Assembly (NCBI GenBank): GCA_019096065.1
Contig: JAGUCH010000002.1
Span: forward strand, 9,994,501-10,058,500
Length of the DNA: 64,000 nucleotides
From: Paracyclopina nana
Lineage: Eukaryota > Arthropoda > Copepoda > Cyclopoida > Cyclopettidae
Direction of reading: 5' to 3'
Shown: positions 24,589-36,668 of the stretch, in pieces
How positions within the stretch are numbered: the stretch's first letter is position 1
Layout: each line of letters starts with the position of its first letter
Translations under genes and position numbers: made by a program
Notes under the pieces: generated by a model
What the model was told of the DNA's origin: nothing
The model's input: the letters and a program-made list of their open reading frames with translations, nothing else
The model's database searches: none

Positions 24589-24622
24589 AAATAGAGCGGG
24601 TCATCGTCATGTTTTTCAGTTC

Positions 24623-26798
24623 TTAGCTTCCCGTGAAGAATTTGTCCGTGACCAGCTGCTTTCGCACAAGGACACCGGAGAAAGGTGCAAAGTGACCAGT
24701 AAATCCCTCTAACAGCGAGGTCCAAGTCTTGGTCCGCGTTTCAAATTTATACACAAAGTTCTTCCTGGCACTTTGGTATCCTATTAAGTAGAGGTAGCCG
24801 CAGTGCGCGAACAAAAGCCGCGGCTCGAATCTGAGGTCAAGAGCTGGCAGCAGAGGCTGCCATGAGGGCTGGTTGTCCGATAAATCGATTGTCCACATGG
24901 CGTTATTCCCGACTTTGGAGCTCTTCGAGTTGACCACGTAGATGACCGAGCCCATTGCGGCCACCGCCGGTGTCTCGTGACCGTATCCTTTCCGCGAAGG
25001 GAACTGATCCACTGACCTCCATTTACCGCTGTTGGTATCGAGCACATCGCAATAATTGGGGCCAACCACACACAAGGTATTGTTGTCGATGGTCACCACA
25101 TTGAAGCAGGTTCGGTGGGCTGGGAGCTCGCTGATCATCTTCCACTGCACAGACGAGGAGAACCAGTCAGCCTCGTGAATCCGATAGACCTGGCGTGTAA
25201 TTGCCAGCTTCCTCGACTGGCCTCGAAACGTCACCCTCCTCGTAGGCATGCCAGAGGCCGAGCCGATGAACTCGTCAGTGAGGCCGCCAACGATGTAGAG
25301 GTGTTTCTTGAGGTATGCAGCACCGAATTGCAGCAGCCTGCGAGGCATCGTGTTTGTCATTCGAAGCCAAGTGAGACTGGTGATTTCGAACACAGCCACT
25401 TCGTCGCTCATGATGTCGTTGACCGAGGGCTTTCCTCCCCCGCCAACGATATTGCCACCAATATAAAATATAAACGAATCGCTCGCGAGCAGCGTTCCAT
25501 TTATCCTGTGTATTGGGCCGTAATGCTGGTAAAAGCTGGGACTGCCTTGCATGGACACAGCCACTGACATTGGATTGGGCATCACCACGGTGTTTGGCGG
25601 CGGAGGAGGCAAATTGAACTGATAGCCGGTGAAGAGTTGCGCCTTTTGGCGCTCGTTGTACATGTGGCGAGTTTCGGGGTCGTCATCCTCGCCCAAGGTC
25701 CAAAGGAGGAGAAAGACGCAGTTGTCACATATCATGGGTCTTGGGGCGCGGTCAGGTAAGGGTGCAACGGGTAACCCAAAGCGAGCTAAAAACACTTGGA
25801 AATAGCCGTCAGACAACCCCAAGAAGAGCTCTCGACATTCTTCGATTAGTCTCAGTGCAAGCTCGCTATCATCTTCATTATCCGGACACCTTTTGTCCTC
25901 GATCCATGCCATTATTGCATCGCACACATTCTTTTCAGAACGGATGCAGAGTGTGGGCCGACAGAGGATTTCGTAGATCTCCTCAAAGCTCAAAAAGGCA
26001 AGAATTTTGTCCCCAATCAGAGTTTCGAACCGGCAATCCACAAACTCGAGGACGGACTCCTTCAGATCTTTGTTGCCATAAGTCTCACTCGCATTCCAAA
26101 CCTAAAACAATAACGCACCCAAATGAGACAGGAAAAAATAAACCGTATTGCTTAAAACTGGTTGCTACCTGCTTCATTTTCTACAAAACGAGTCATCAAT
26201 AAATTCGATCTGAGAACTGACATTTTGTAGCAAGACTCACATGCGTATAATGGCCTTTACACGTATGTTTTTTTGATGCTATGGCGTGCATTAAGCACAA
26301 AAAAGAGAGAGGGAAAGATGTACCTTAATCAGGAAAGGAACGTCGATGGTGACCGAGTGTTCAAGCTTGTACATCAGCCATTTGTTGCATTTTGTCACGA
26401 GCTGCTCGTTGGGGTGGTTCATCTGGAGGAAAAATGCCGATTCTATGAGGTCAAAGATGTTGTCTTCGCGGATAGTGATTGATCCCGTATAAAAGTAGTG
26501 CAGTAAAAGGGTAAAATTCTCCAACGAAATGCCTTGAATTATGTACTCATTCATAGAGCTGAAATTCAAAGGGTAGATAAATTATTGAAAACGTCGGAAA
26601 ATGAATGGATGTTGTTTACCTCTCGACAAATCCAGAGCAGGGGTCAGTCAAAGTCTTCAAATAATCGGAATGAAGCGAGACAATCAGCCTATGCGCAGAA
26701 ATCCTTGTCCCTTCTATTATGAAGTGAACGTCAACAAAATCTTCAGACAACCTGCGCTTGTTGAGCTCAAGTCCTCTGTCGATTTTGATCGTTTCCAT
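24623..26798 (-). CDS. BTB-BACK-kelch protein
   Basis: Three exons in transcript order: 26798-26620, 26558-26324 and 26101-24623, giving about 630 residues. Exons 1-2 form the BTB/POZ domain (DVHFIIEGTRISAHRLIVSL, then the YFYTGSI segment typical of BTB). The start of exon 3 is the BACK domain (ILAFLSFEEIYEILCRP). The rest is a divergent kelch propeller with recognisable repeats such as LYIVGG and FIFYIGGN; some blades lack the double glycine. Family members are usually substrate adaptors for Cullin-3 ubiquitin ligases. I cannot assign a specific ortholog. A Gly-rich loop and a proline run (LPPPPPN) interrupt the propeller. Convergent with the Ly6 gene and divergent from acyl-CoA oxidase. Confidence 0.88.
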
Positions 26799-27112
26799 TT
26801 TATTGCAAATTCCGTCAGTGGATAAAATTCATTAAAATTAAAAAATCGGAAGCATAAGAAATCACTGAGAATTAGGAATTTAAAGATCTGAGATCACCAG
26901 CTCCAGCTGAGATCAAAGCAACGTTATTCGACTGTATCAACTATAAACAAACTATTATTTCTCATAAACGCCAAAAATACAAAACGTAAGATGTTAATGT
27001 ATCAGTAACTCTTTTGAAATCCTTTGCATAAGCTGAAAACAATAACAAATCCATTTCACTACACTTCTCCTGTCAAAGAGCTACTTTTTGGGTGGCTCTA
27101 TTTAAAGGCAAA
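26799..27112. promoter_or_regulatory. Divergent promoter region, kelch (-) / acyl-CoA oxidase (+)
   Basis: The two start codons are 314 bp apart in opposite directions. The interval is AT-rich. A TATTTAAAG element lies just before the oxidase ATG, too close to be a normal TATA box for that start. Shared regulation is inference. Confidence 0.35.
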
Positions 27113-29485
27113 ATGTTGACCCAGATGCGCAAGTGTCACCATATTTTGGCTAGGTAAGATAGGAAGTGGCCAATACACCAGTGAAAATAATGCTCTTGTT
27201 GCAGAAATGGAAAATTTGTCACCGGTTATGCAACTGCGGCGCCATCTTCTGTGAAGTCAGATGGCAGCCTCAAATCTCCTGTCACCAACCAAATGCCATG
27301 TGAAAAACTTCGCGCCGCGTGGGGAGCATCTGCGTCTCCGTCTTTTGACGTCGATAAAATGAAGCATATCCTTGACCATGACAACCATGACATGAGAGAC
27401 AAGTTTAGGGAGTTCCTCAGGCAGCCTTTGTTCCAACCTAGGTTTGACTTGACACTCGAAGAGGAGCGCGAGGTTGCCTTGCAGCGCCTAAAGGCTGTTT
27501 GCGAGGCTGGCTTCATTTCAGTACTTGATTTCCACAAGAACCCTCTTAAGGTGTTTGCTGCTCATGAATTGGCAGTGATTGACCCCTCCATGGGGACGAA
27601 AATGACGGTACAATTTAACTTGTTTGGTGGGACTGTGCTCAAGCTGGGCACAGAAAGGCACCACCACTTGCTTTCTGGCATTGATTCTCTGGAGGAGGTT
27701 GGCTGTTTTGGCCTAACTGAACTTGGATATGGCAACAATGCAGTTGAAATGGAAACCACTGCAACGTATGACCCCAAAACTGATGAGCTCATTGTCAACA
27801 CTCCAACGCCACTGGCACAAAAATACTGGATCACAAATGGAGCCTGTCATGCTAAGCATGTCGTGGTTTTCGCTCAGCTCTATGTCAATGGCAAAAACGA
27901 GGGGATTCACGGGGTCTTGGTGCGATGCAGGGATAAGGACCTTAAGCCCATTCCTGGAGTTACTGTTGAAGATATGGGCTTCAAAATTGGACTGAATGGT
28001 GTTGACAACGCAAAGCTTTCCTTTGATCATGTTCGCGTTCCTCGTACCAATTTGTTGAACCGATACAGTGACATCACAAGCAATGGAGAGTAAGTTCAAT
28101 GAGATTATAGCTATGTTAAAGAGGAAAAATCATGTTGCACAATGTAGGTTTGTGACTGAAATTAAGCAAGGAGGAAGGGCCAGATTCCTTGCTATGGCTG
28201 ACCAACTTTTATCTGGAAGAATCTGCATTGCCAGTGGTTGTGTCGTAAGTTATTGGGAGTAATTTGGAGTCAATGTGGATATTAGTTGTAAAGGGGCTGA
28301 TTCATTCCAGATTGGTGCAAAGGTGAGCTTGGCTATTGCTCTAAGATATGCTGCCACGAGGTTGACTGTGGGACCCTCTGGGAAGTCTGACACTCCAATC
28401 TTGGCATACCAGCTGCAGCAGAGAGCACTGATGCCTTTGCTTGCCTCCACTTATGCCTACACCTTTGGACTGAATTACGTTAAGAGAGCCTGGGCTTTTC
28501 AGCCCAAGGATGGGTCCAAGCACATGGAAGTTGTAAGAATGTGCTGTGCCATCAAACCTATGACTGCATGGCATCTCAACAAGACTGTTACAGTCTGTAG
28601 AGAGCGATGTGGAGGGCAAGGATACTTGAGTGTCAACAGATTCGGTGCAATCTTTGCATCTGCTCATGCTGGAATGACCGCAGAAGGGGACAATTCTGTC
28701 CTCATGCAAAAGGTTAAAAGTCAACTATTACTTCTTCATTACGCGCTGCTTAGAAAGTCGATCTTTTGCAGGTTGCCAAGGAACATTTAGGTTTATTTAA
28801 GCCACACACAGTTGAGAGGCCCCATAACGGAGTTATTGATGCTGGAAATATCCATCACTTGATTTATCTTCTCAAAGCAAGAGAAAACCAACTGTACTCT
28901 GATTTGCAATCAAAGATGAAAAAAGCTTTTGTGTATACGAAGGCTGGCAAACAACTCTCTGGATTCGGCCTCAAGTCCATTGGAAATAGTTTGCAAGAGA
29001 AGGGAATTTTCAACGCTTGGATGTATGAAGACCAGGATAAAATTCAGGCCTTTGCCAAGTCATATGCTGACCGACTTGTGGCTGAAGCATTCCTTGAGAC
29101 CATCAGCGAAAACACAGGAAAAGGAGAGGAATACAAGGATAGTCCAATCGGACCAACCCCACTCACAATCAATGCAACTGCGGATTTGGAGCCAACCCTC
29201 AAGAAACTGTTCCACCTCCACCTTTTGTCTCGAATCGAATCCGATTTGTCCTGGTTTCTGGTTAGTGATCTTCTTTCAGAAAAAGGCGGAGCTGACATCC
29301 TGGATTACAGCCGTAAGCTTTGTGCTGAATTGGCTCCAGAGGCACTCAACCTTATTGATGCCTTTGGTCTTCCCGATGATGCTCTTGCTGCACCCATTGC
29401 CACAAATTGGGTCACTTACAACGAAATTGATAACCAAGGGGAACTGGGACCTAAAGAAGACTTCATGGCTATCTTGAAGAAATGA
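27113..29485 (+). CDS. Acyl-CoA oxidase-like flavoprotein, putative mitochondrial presequence
   Basis: Exons are 27113-27153, 27205-28089, 28148-28244, 28311-28712 and 28772-29485, giving about 712 residues. The product matches the acyl-CoA oxidase family, which oxidises acyl-CoA to trans-2-enoyl-CoA with FAD and passes electrons to O2, making H2O2. Visible signatures are [14 protein letters not shown] (substrate/FAD region), [11 protein letters not shown] and AEGDNSVLM; the Glu there is at the catalytic-base position. Exon 1 is tiny and codes [18 protein letters not shown], basic and without acids, resembling a mitochondrial presequence. The C-terminus is ILKK, not an SKL-type PTS1, and no PTS2 is visible. 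The exon-1 choice rests on a good donor and codon completion (AG|A); an alternative first exon cannot be ruled out. A poly-A run follows at 29550. Confidence 0.88.
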
Positions 29486-30169
29486 AGGATTCCTTGCTTC
29501 ATGGAAATTTGCCCTATTTCATCAACATGAAAAACCTTTTAATATTACAAAAAAAAAAAAACGCGAATTGATAATAGCTAGTGCCAAGTGAAACTTTTTC
29601 AGTCTTCTAGCCTTAAAAACCTGCTGCTTAGAAGCTTTTCGCTGTTTATGGACGGGTTTCCAGTAACGCCGTTGATAACCTCTTTCCGAGAATTAAGAAA
29701 GATAAGCTAATTTGCGAGAGCAAATAGTTGACTGCAGTTTTACCTTGAATGAGTAATTGCCCTCTTAGAATTTGAATGCGTTGGCTGCATCCAAATAGAG
29801 AAGATTTTAGACCTGTACCACGCCATCACATGCCATTTTCTAATTTGGAGGCAAGCTCTAACTCGACATGCATGCATTATTTCAATTATCAATGATCGAT
29901 GTACTATATTCATTTTGCTATAACTTAATGTTGTCCTACACCTTAACTTGCAAGGAGCTTAGTCGCATTGATCATACAGCCCAAGTGAATTTATGATATG
30001 GAGGTGCATAAAGAGAATTCTCGCCTTACTCAAATTAAGTAAGAATGTGGATGCAGTAGCAAAACTGCTTCATCTTGAGGCATAACACTCACGAACTTTA
30101 CCCTCCGCTGAGAAAAGCAGTTCTACCAGCAAACAGCATTCTAAGAGCGAACGAGGCTTTATTTTTGCC
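29486..30169. other. Intergenic, no feature seen
   Basis: AT-rich spacer with a 12-A run near 29550. No ORF or repeat is supported. It should contain the oxidase 3' end and the promoter of the downstream SDR gene. Confidence 0.4.
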
Positions 30170-31126
30170 ATGGATTTGAGTAGCTTCAAGGGAAAGAAGG
30201 CAGTCGTAACTGGTGCGGGAGCAGGTAACTTAATATGTCATTTTACCGACAAAAAATGAACCTTTGATAAAAGGCATCGGTCGATCGCTGTGCATCAGGC
30301 TACATGGCTTGGAAGTTGAAGTGTACGCAATTTCCAAGACTCTTGAAAACCTTCTTTCGTTGAAAGCGGAATGTCCTAACTTACACATCATCCAACAAGA
30401 TGTATCTAAATGGGATGAAACTAGGGACGTGATTGAGACGCTACCCGCCTTTGACTATTTAATCAACAATGCTGGAGTGGGAGAGCAAAATTCATTTCTT
30501 CATGTCCCAGAGAAGGAACTCGACCAGTAAGCGTCACTCGTATACTGTCCAAAACAGTTTGTCCATTATTTGCGTTATTAGAATGTGGAACGTGAATTTG
30601 AAACCTGTGGTCAACATAGGCCAAGTGATGGTTGCAAAGTTAATAGCGGCCCGAAGACCAGGAGCCATCGTAAATGTTTCTTCGCAAGCTTCCAAGTTGG
30701 GCATGGCCTTGCACACATCGTATGGAGCAACTAAAGCTGCCATGGACCACGTGACTAGAGTCATGGCTAATGAGTTGGGATCGTTCAATGTATACAGATC
30801 TGTTCAGCATCAGGGTAACTAATAACTGTTTTTTTCACGCAGATTCGCACGAACGCCGTTAATCCGACGGTTACTCTAACTCCCATGGGAGAAGAGTTTT
30901 GGGGCAGAGACCCGGAGAAAGCGAACAAAATGAAAGCTCGCATTCCACTGGGGAAATTCGCAGGTATTTTTTGCAAAACGAAACATTTTCAGGCAATGGC
31001 AGCAAATTTGCCTCCATTTCAGAGCCTAAGGACGTGGTCGATGGGATTATTTATTTGCTAAGCGATAACGCAGCCATGGTCAACGGAATCACTCTTCCCA
31101 TCGATGGAGGCTACACTGCTTGTTGA
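30170..31126 (+). CDS. DCXR: Short-chain dehydrogenase, dicarbonyl/L-xylulose reductase-like
   Basis: Five exons: 30170-30224, 30274-30526, 30582-30789, 30843-30963 and 31023-31126, all small-intron GT-AG and in phase, coding about 246 residues, the DCXR length. The Rossmann signature TGAGAGIGRS spans the first splice junction. NNAG follows, then the catalytic serine strand ([10 protein letters not shown]) and the YxxxK motif ([14 protein letters not shown]), and the C-terminal [13 protein letters not shown] reduces L-xylulose and alpha-dicarbonyls with NADPH. The residue after the nucleotide-binding strand (YAISKT) fits NADP preference, which is inference. The gene symbol rests on overall resemblance; another carbonyl-reductase-type SDR is possible. 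Confidence 0.88.
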
Positions 31127-31352
31127 TTTACCTCATAGATTAGATAGCTTGCAATAAAACTCTTATCATCAACTCTCAGGTGATTAGCATAATTGCAGTC
31201 AGCCATTTTGCATGCCATTCACTACAGAAAAATCGATCGTATTAAGAGTCTTGCAACTTTAATGGCAACTCGAATAAAGAAAGAATGCAGCTCGCGTGAT
31301 AAGCATTAGATTGCATGATTGACATTGCTTGGTTGTCATGCGCAACGAAAAC

Positions 31353-31395
31353 GCGCGCGCGCGCGCACACAAGCCGGCGGCGCCCGCCCGCCCGC
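31353..31395. repeat. Alternating GC tract
   Basis: A run of alternating CG dinucleotides (ACGCGCGCGCGCGCGC) followed by CGGCGGCGCCCGCCCGCC. It is Z-DNA-prone and sits about 145 bp upstream of the rhodanese start, within the likely promoter or 5' UTR. Confidence 0.7.
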
Positions 31396-31537
31396 GGATG
31401 CATGGCAGGTAAACAAACCGAGCTCTCGCAGTCTCACTCGCACTCACCGCTTCTCTACTGCCTAATTATTTAAAGTAGCCAGATTCAGATTTACCGCAAC
31501 AATTGGAAACTCGTGCACCTCCTCGCAAGCCATTGAC

Positions 31538-32076
31538 ATGGACTTTGAAGGCGTGAAGAGCGGCCTTGCCGACGGCAGCATCATCCTCATCGATGTACGC
31601 AACCCGGGGGAGCTCCAGAACCCGGGAAAAATTGTCGGCTCTCAAAATGTTCCTCGTACGTACTTTGAGACTTGGCAAAGGCGCTCCACACCTTAACTTG
31701 GCATTGTGACCGCCGGTGCCTTGGTTTGCCAAGGCCACTTGAGCGTATCGTGAGGGCGTGGCGGAGCAATGCACGGGCGTGGTCAATGCCGGATTTTTAA
31801 AAAATCCCAGGTACAATTTAGCTCATGTTCTTACTTTCTACCTTGATTGCAGTTGGAGAGGTGGACTCGGCCTTTGGCATGGACGATGAGGCTTTCAAGG
31901 CCAAGTATGGATTCGATAAGCCCGCCAAGGACGCTCCCATCGTGACCTCCTGCTTGCGTGGAGGCCGCGCTGCTGGAGGAGCTCAATCCCTTGAAAAGCA
32001 CGGTTATACCAACGTCAAGGTCTACTCCGGATCGTTCCTCGATTGGCAAGCCAAGGGAGGAGCCATTGAGCAATAA
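31538..32076 (+). CDS. Single-domain rhodanese (thiosulfate sulfurtransferase-like)
   Basis: Exons 31538-31655 and 31853-32076 join in phase (C|TT) and code about 113 residues, the size of TSTD1/TSTD3-type and insect single-rhodanese proteins. The N-terminal half has the LIDVRNPGEL strand-turn. The active-site loop is CLRGGR, with the catalytic cysteine followed by the arginine that closes the loop (CxxGxR type). The protein ends with the usual GSFLDWQAKGG helix. Such enzymes carry a persulfide on the cysteine and transfer sulfane sulfur to thiol acceptors such as glutathione or thioredoxin. No targeting peptide is visible. AATAAA follows at 32095. An upstream coding exon cannot be excluded but is not needed. 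Confidence 0.88.
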
Positions 32077-32637
32077 TTAATTTCACTCGAATCAATAAAT
32101 AATAGAGGGGATACGCTTTTGTCGGTCTTGCGACCCTAAACAATCCGGAGGTGTCATCTCATGAGATGTCTTTCGTTAAAAAGGTGAATCTGGCATAAAT
32201 TTTGCGAAACTGGCCATTTTTTTTTTTTGAGGACTCGGGCTGCCATCGCTTGATGAAGCGAGTACTGTTAAATCACACCGCTCCGCAGTCGCTAGTCAAT
32301 CAGCCAGATTTTTTTCCTGGATATACGCCCCACTTTTGCCAAAAGTAGTTGGGATCGGCGTAGTCAAAACTTTGGCCAAAAATACCCGGGTTATGGCAAA
32401 TTTGCTTTAAAAAAAAAAGGCCACTGAGTTTCTTAACTAAATGTTAAGAATCTGAAAAAAAAATGAAATTCATCAAAAATAGCCGTAATTAAGCTTATCC
32501 GGGCATTCACAAAAACAGACGACGTCGCCAATGTAATTTTTTTTTATTAACCATGCCGGTGAAGCCCCAAAAGTAGCCGCTGCGGCGTAAAACCTCTGGC
32601 AGCACTGGTCAGCCAATAAATTTGCAGGGATTAACTG

Positions 32638-32682
32638 AGCTCAGAGACTTATAAAATTTCTATATAAGTCTCTGACTGAGCT
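32638..32682. repeat. Short perfect-stem hairpin
   Basis: GAGCTCAGAGACTTATA is followed after about 9 bases by TATAAGTCTCTGACTGAGCTC, its reverse complement with a 4-base insertion. It could be a small foldback remnant. Confidence 0.7.
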
Positions 32683-34399
32683 CTTTATCAGAACACTACG
32701 CTGAGTAAAGTTTGTCAGTGCTTAGCAAGTTGACCACTAGTTGTTGGCTTGGATCCCTAATGACAATTCTAAGCTCGCTTGATAGCTGATCATCGCATCT
32801 ACTTGTGTAGTCTGTCTTGTCTCATCCAAATAAATCCTTAGGTATTCGGGTAAGAAGTGAAGTTCATATGCCCTCGGAAGGGACGTCAGTCAGTTTCGTT
32901 GGTGCACACCTGTATTTTAGCAACCTAGTATTGCGCGCCATTCAATTATTTTATCAATTACTAAGAAATAAGAATGCTAAGAATATGCACAACTAATACT
33001 CAATACATGTTACGCCGCCATTGAAGTAAGAAGTCAATTTCTTAGACTTTGGCCCAGAGGCCTTTATTCGGGACCTTTAGTGAGATTAAAGCGTCGTGTG
33101 TACAAGCCTCACAACATCGGGTCTATCCAAGTCAAATAGCCCCCTTGAATCCGACCCTTTCTTGCCTCGTCCTCTCCTTTGACCTCGACTACGACCTCAG
33201 GCAAGATAGAATTTTAGTAGGTCATCACCATTCGAAATTGTGGCTTCGATTGCTTTGGAAAGTTCTGTAGAAAACCAGAAATGGCGAAATTTTTTTCACC
33301 ACTTTTTTGCCTTGGATCTTTTAAAAGATATAAAGGTTTTGGACGCTAAAGCCTAATAAATGGATATCTCACCATCTTGGTTTTGAGGCTTACAATGAAA
33401 AGCTATGGTTTTTGAAAAGGTGTACTCCACTGGTTTTTAAGAACTTACAGTCTTGAATAGTGACTTTCAGGAACTTCATAATTACGCTCAATCGGTATCT
33501 TTATAATAAATTGAATTATGAAGAGCAATAAAATAAACAAGTGGTTTGGAAAGCTAATGTTATGTGCTTTCCAGCGACAAAGGTATGTTGTGGGTGCTGA
33601 AAACAATAATTGAGTGCAAAAAACAATAAAAAAAAAATAAAAAAGAACCATGGCTCTAGAGAACTGTTCTCTACATGGCTCTGAGCGTCTCTGGCAAGAG
33701 ATAATTAATAGAATCCTATTAACAGAATGTTTAGCTTGAACAAAAAAAATTAAAAGCCTTACTTGTTGCCGTAAACGATAATGGAAAGTAACTTTGTAGA
33801 TGACTTTTGCTGCTGCCCAACAAAACCTTTTGGTGTAGTTGACCACCAATGAAAAGGTAGTTGGCCAAAAAGGGGTAGTTGAACTACCCAGAAACTAGGT
33901 TTTTAAGAATGCATGGCAAAAATTCACTCGGCTGCCACTACCATTTCCTGTAACTATCTTCCTCCTAAGTGAACTTATGAACTTAGACAACACTGCCTTT
34001 TTTTAACTACGTGCACATCATGATGGGATGCTGCAAATTGTATTATCCATTTACTATGCTTTTTGTAACTACCTTTTGATGAGTTTGATACTATGTTAGC
34101 GCCTTAGGTGAAGTTTTCAATAACTTTTAATGGTTTTAAGATTTCAAAAATCATCATTAATAAATGTTGCTTAGAACAACATGAAAACTGAGTTGAAAGT
34201 ATCATGCTTCTTATTTTCAAAAACAAAAGCTGAGATTTTTTGAATATTTCAATACTTTATTCTTTGTGACACAACCACTATGAGCAACTCGTTTTTTCTT
34301 ATCACTGATAGAGATCCTAATCATATCATATTGTCGCTATGTAGTGTAAAAATATGGGAAATACTGGATTGGAAAGGGAATAGGGATGCGATAAGTTTT

Positions 34400-34518
34400 T
34401 TGTTGACAAAGCAGTGCATTTTTGTCAACTTGGCGGTGGGTTCACTACGTACGGCAGTGAAGCGAAAATCCTTGCATTTTGCTGAGTTTTGGCGTGCCCT
34501 CGCATCTACCGTACAATA
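34400..34518 (-). repeat. Inverted fragment of the SINE-containing element (3' part)
   Basis: The sequence TTGTCAACTTGGCGGTGGGTTCAC through CGTACAATAATGG is the reverse complement of the 3' parts of the copies at 40690-40795 and 44885-44990 (CCACCGCCAAGTTGACAA). It is a truncated minus-strand copy. Confidence 0.85.
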
Positions 34519-35405
34519 ATGGATTTTATTTGATGGAAAGTAATTTTCGCATGTATAATTCAGTTTACCAATTCGTCTCAGTTCATATAACTACACATAT
34601 ATAAAGGCTCAGACGTTTTACTTTATCAAGTGACACACATTATAAAGTATTTTACTAACTGTAACCGGTTTTACTCGCGAGTAAATTCACTTTGCCGATC
34701 GTGTCAGCTTTTTGCAAACCCCGTGACGTCACAACATGGCATTTCGGCAAGTTCATTTCGCTCGGATAATCGGTCACAGTTAATAAAATTTGACTTGCTG
34801 CTTCTCGGGACTTCGAAGGTAACGTAAATAATGCCCTCGGTGAGTAAGATAAAACCTCGCCTCACTATTCCCCTCGCTTCGCTCGGTTCAAGATTCGGCT
34901 TGGTTTCATTTACTCACCTAGGGCAATTTTTACGTTACCTTCTCAGTCCCAAAAAGCAGCAAGTAAAATACTATTATTAGGTGTGTTGCTCCTCTGTTTG
35001 ACCTAAAGCGCTGGATGTACGTAGTCCGCTCGCTGCCTTAGGAATAAGAAAGGTCGATCACTTAGAAGGGGAACCCTTAACCGGCCTGCCTGATGGGGCG
35101 TAATAATTTTTGTGTGGACTTGAAAAATATCCAAATATCACTTAGTTTAAAAAAATATTTTTCGGTGGTGATTTTCATTTTTTAATCGTTCTTTGGGATG
35201 AACTCGATTTTATTAGACTGCTGATCGACTTAGTTGAGACTTAGTAATTTTATATGATGGAAAGTAATTTTCGCATGTATAATTCAGTTTACCAATTTGT
35301 CTCAGTTCATATTACTACACATATATAAAGGCTCTGACGTTTAACTTTATCAAGTGACACACATTATAAAGTATTTTATAAGGTGTGTTGCTCCTCTGTT
35401 TGACC
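34519..35405. repeat. Direct duplication with an inserted foldback element
   Basis: A block of about 135 bp beginning TATATGATGGAAAGTAATTT occurs at about 34522-34656 and again at 35247-35378. In the second copy it runs straight into AGGTGTGTTGCTCCTCTGTT (35379-35405). In the first copy that tail is displaced to 34978-35004. The 34657-34977 interval is therefore an insertion. It contains inverted arms at about 34790-34846 and 34908-34966 (GAAGGTAACGTAAA and its complement). The duplicated block includes ATATATAAAGGCTC, a TATA-like site. Confidence 0.8.
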
Positions 35406-35527
35406 AGATATTGTCCAAGAAGTAAATCCCATTGCAGAAAAAAGGAGAAAAAATGCCTTGCATGGGGATCGAACCCTGATCATCTAGATTAGGAATCCGA
35501 CGCTCTACTGACTGCGCTACCACTACA
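35405..35527 (-). repeat. SINE, tRNA-headed family 2 (minus copy)
   Basis: Read on the - strand there is a tRNA-like head (GTAGCGCAGTCAGTAGAGCG, then box B GGTTCGATCCCC) with anticodon-loop bases TTCCTAA, then a T-rich linker and the tail ATTTACTTCTTGGACAATAT. The same tail follows the tRNA-like heads at 41832 and 42303. Acceptor and T-stem mismatches argue against a working tRNA. Confidence 0.7.
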
Positions 35528-36510
35528 GATAGAAAAGATTGTTGTTAGAATTCCTTTTTATTCTTCTTCTAAGCTGAGCAAAGCTTAGCAGAGGAGTAGA
35601 GTCTCTATCAGAGATACCAGACAAAACTTGATCTAACACATCTTTTAGCTTCAAAAAGTGCCAAATTCAAAATGCACACTTTTTAAGTGATTTGTAGCAG
35701 GAACACGGGTAGACGGGCGTGCTCGCAGACGCGCAGCGGGCGCGACGTCCCGGTGAAGCTAATTGTACAGAATCAGTAAATATATGGACATTGCCGAGTA
35801 AAGATCTCGACTAGTTATTTCACCCGTGCGTCGGGGGGCAAGCGTGTCACCCTTGGGGGGTCTATGCGAACCTATTACAGATTCATTAACACTTTCGGCT
35901 ACTCTTTCACTACTGAGGGCCTCTCAACCCAAGCCCTCAAAGTAATGGATCAAATGCTAAGTCAAGATTGCCTGGTCTGGTAACTTCATTAACATTTGAA
36001 AATTACTTTCCATCATATAAAATCGTATATATATGTAAACAAATTATAAAACAGGCTTACAAAATGTCTGAGCTCATTTTACAAAGTAAAAATCTCGTAG
36101 CATTACTTGGCTCTCGCAAGCTCGAGCCCGCAAAGTTGCCACTCGACTGCCACTTTACTTTACAAAATTTGCTCAGCTATTTTATTAGCTTGTTTTATAA
36201 ATTGTTTACATATATAAATAGATATTTTAAGCTTTTTTTAAACCTTTAAATGTGAGTAAAAACTAAAACAATGAAGTATTGCCATTCTACAAATAGCTAT
36301 ATGGCAGAAAATTGAATGTCAAATGAAAAGTGTACTCACTTTCTTAAATTTTATTTGTTGGTAAAAGCCTTAAAAATGTAAGCACAAAGATGGTTTCCCC
36401 TTATAACATAGCTGCTTTGAGCACACGCTTACTCAAAAAACGAGATCTTCCGTTCTTATTCTCGAGGCAGTGAGTGACGTCACTGACTAACATGTACATG
36501 CAGGTCTTTA

Positions 36511-36547
36511 GTTTGACCAGATATTGTCCAAGAAGTAAATCCCATTT
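36511..36547 (-). repeat. SINE family 2 tail fragment
   Basis: GTTTGACCAGATATTGTCCA and the following AGAAGTAAATCCC repeat the sequence at 35395-35432. Only the 3' end of the SINE is present; the tRNA head is absent. Confidence 0.75.
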
Positions 36548-36668
36548 CTTGATTAAATTGATAATTTTTTAGCATTTAAAAATACTATAGCAACTTAAAA
36601 CCGTCACGAAGCTGACAAAAATGTCAATACTGTCCTGATGACTCGTCATCAGGACAGTATTGTTACAA
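36548..36668 (-). repeat. 5' end fragment of the SINE-containing element, with intact hairpin
   Basis: On the - strand the element starts TAACAATACTGTCCTGATGA, then the palindrome partner and GACATTTTTGTCAGCTTCGTGACGG, as in the 40.3- and 44.4-kb copies. AATACTGTCCTGATGAC pairs with GTCATCAGGACAGTATT around a 3-base loop (36626-36662). This copy lacks the 104-bp MITE present at 44341. Confidence 0.8.

Larger units (their letters stand above)
32077..34518. other. Gene-free AT-rich region
   Basis: No coding ORF is supported over about 2.4 kb. The only structured items are a hairpin at about 32638-32682 and homopolymer runs (T at 32217-32229, A near 32410). ORFs found here are short and not spliceable into anything recognisable. 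Confidence 0.45.
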
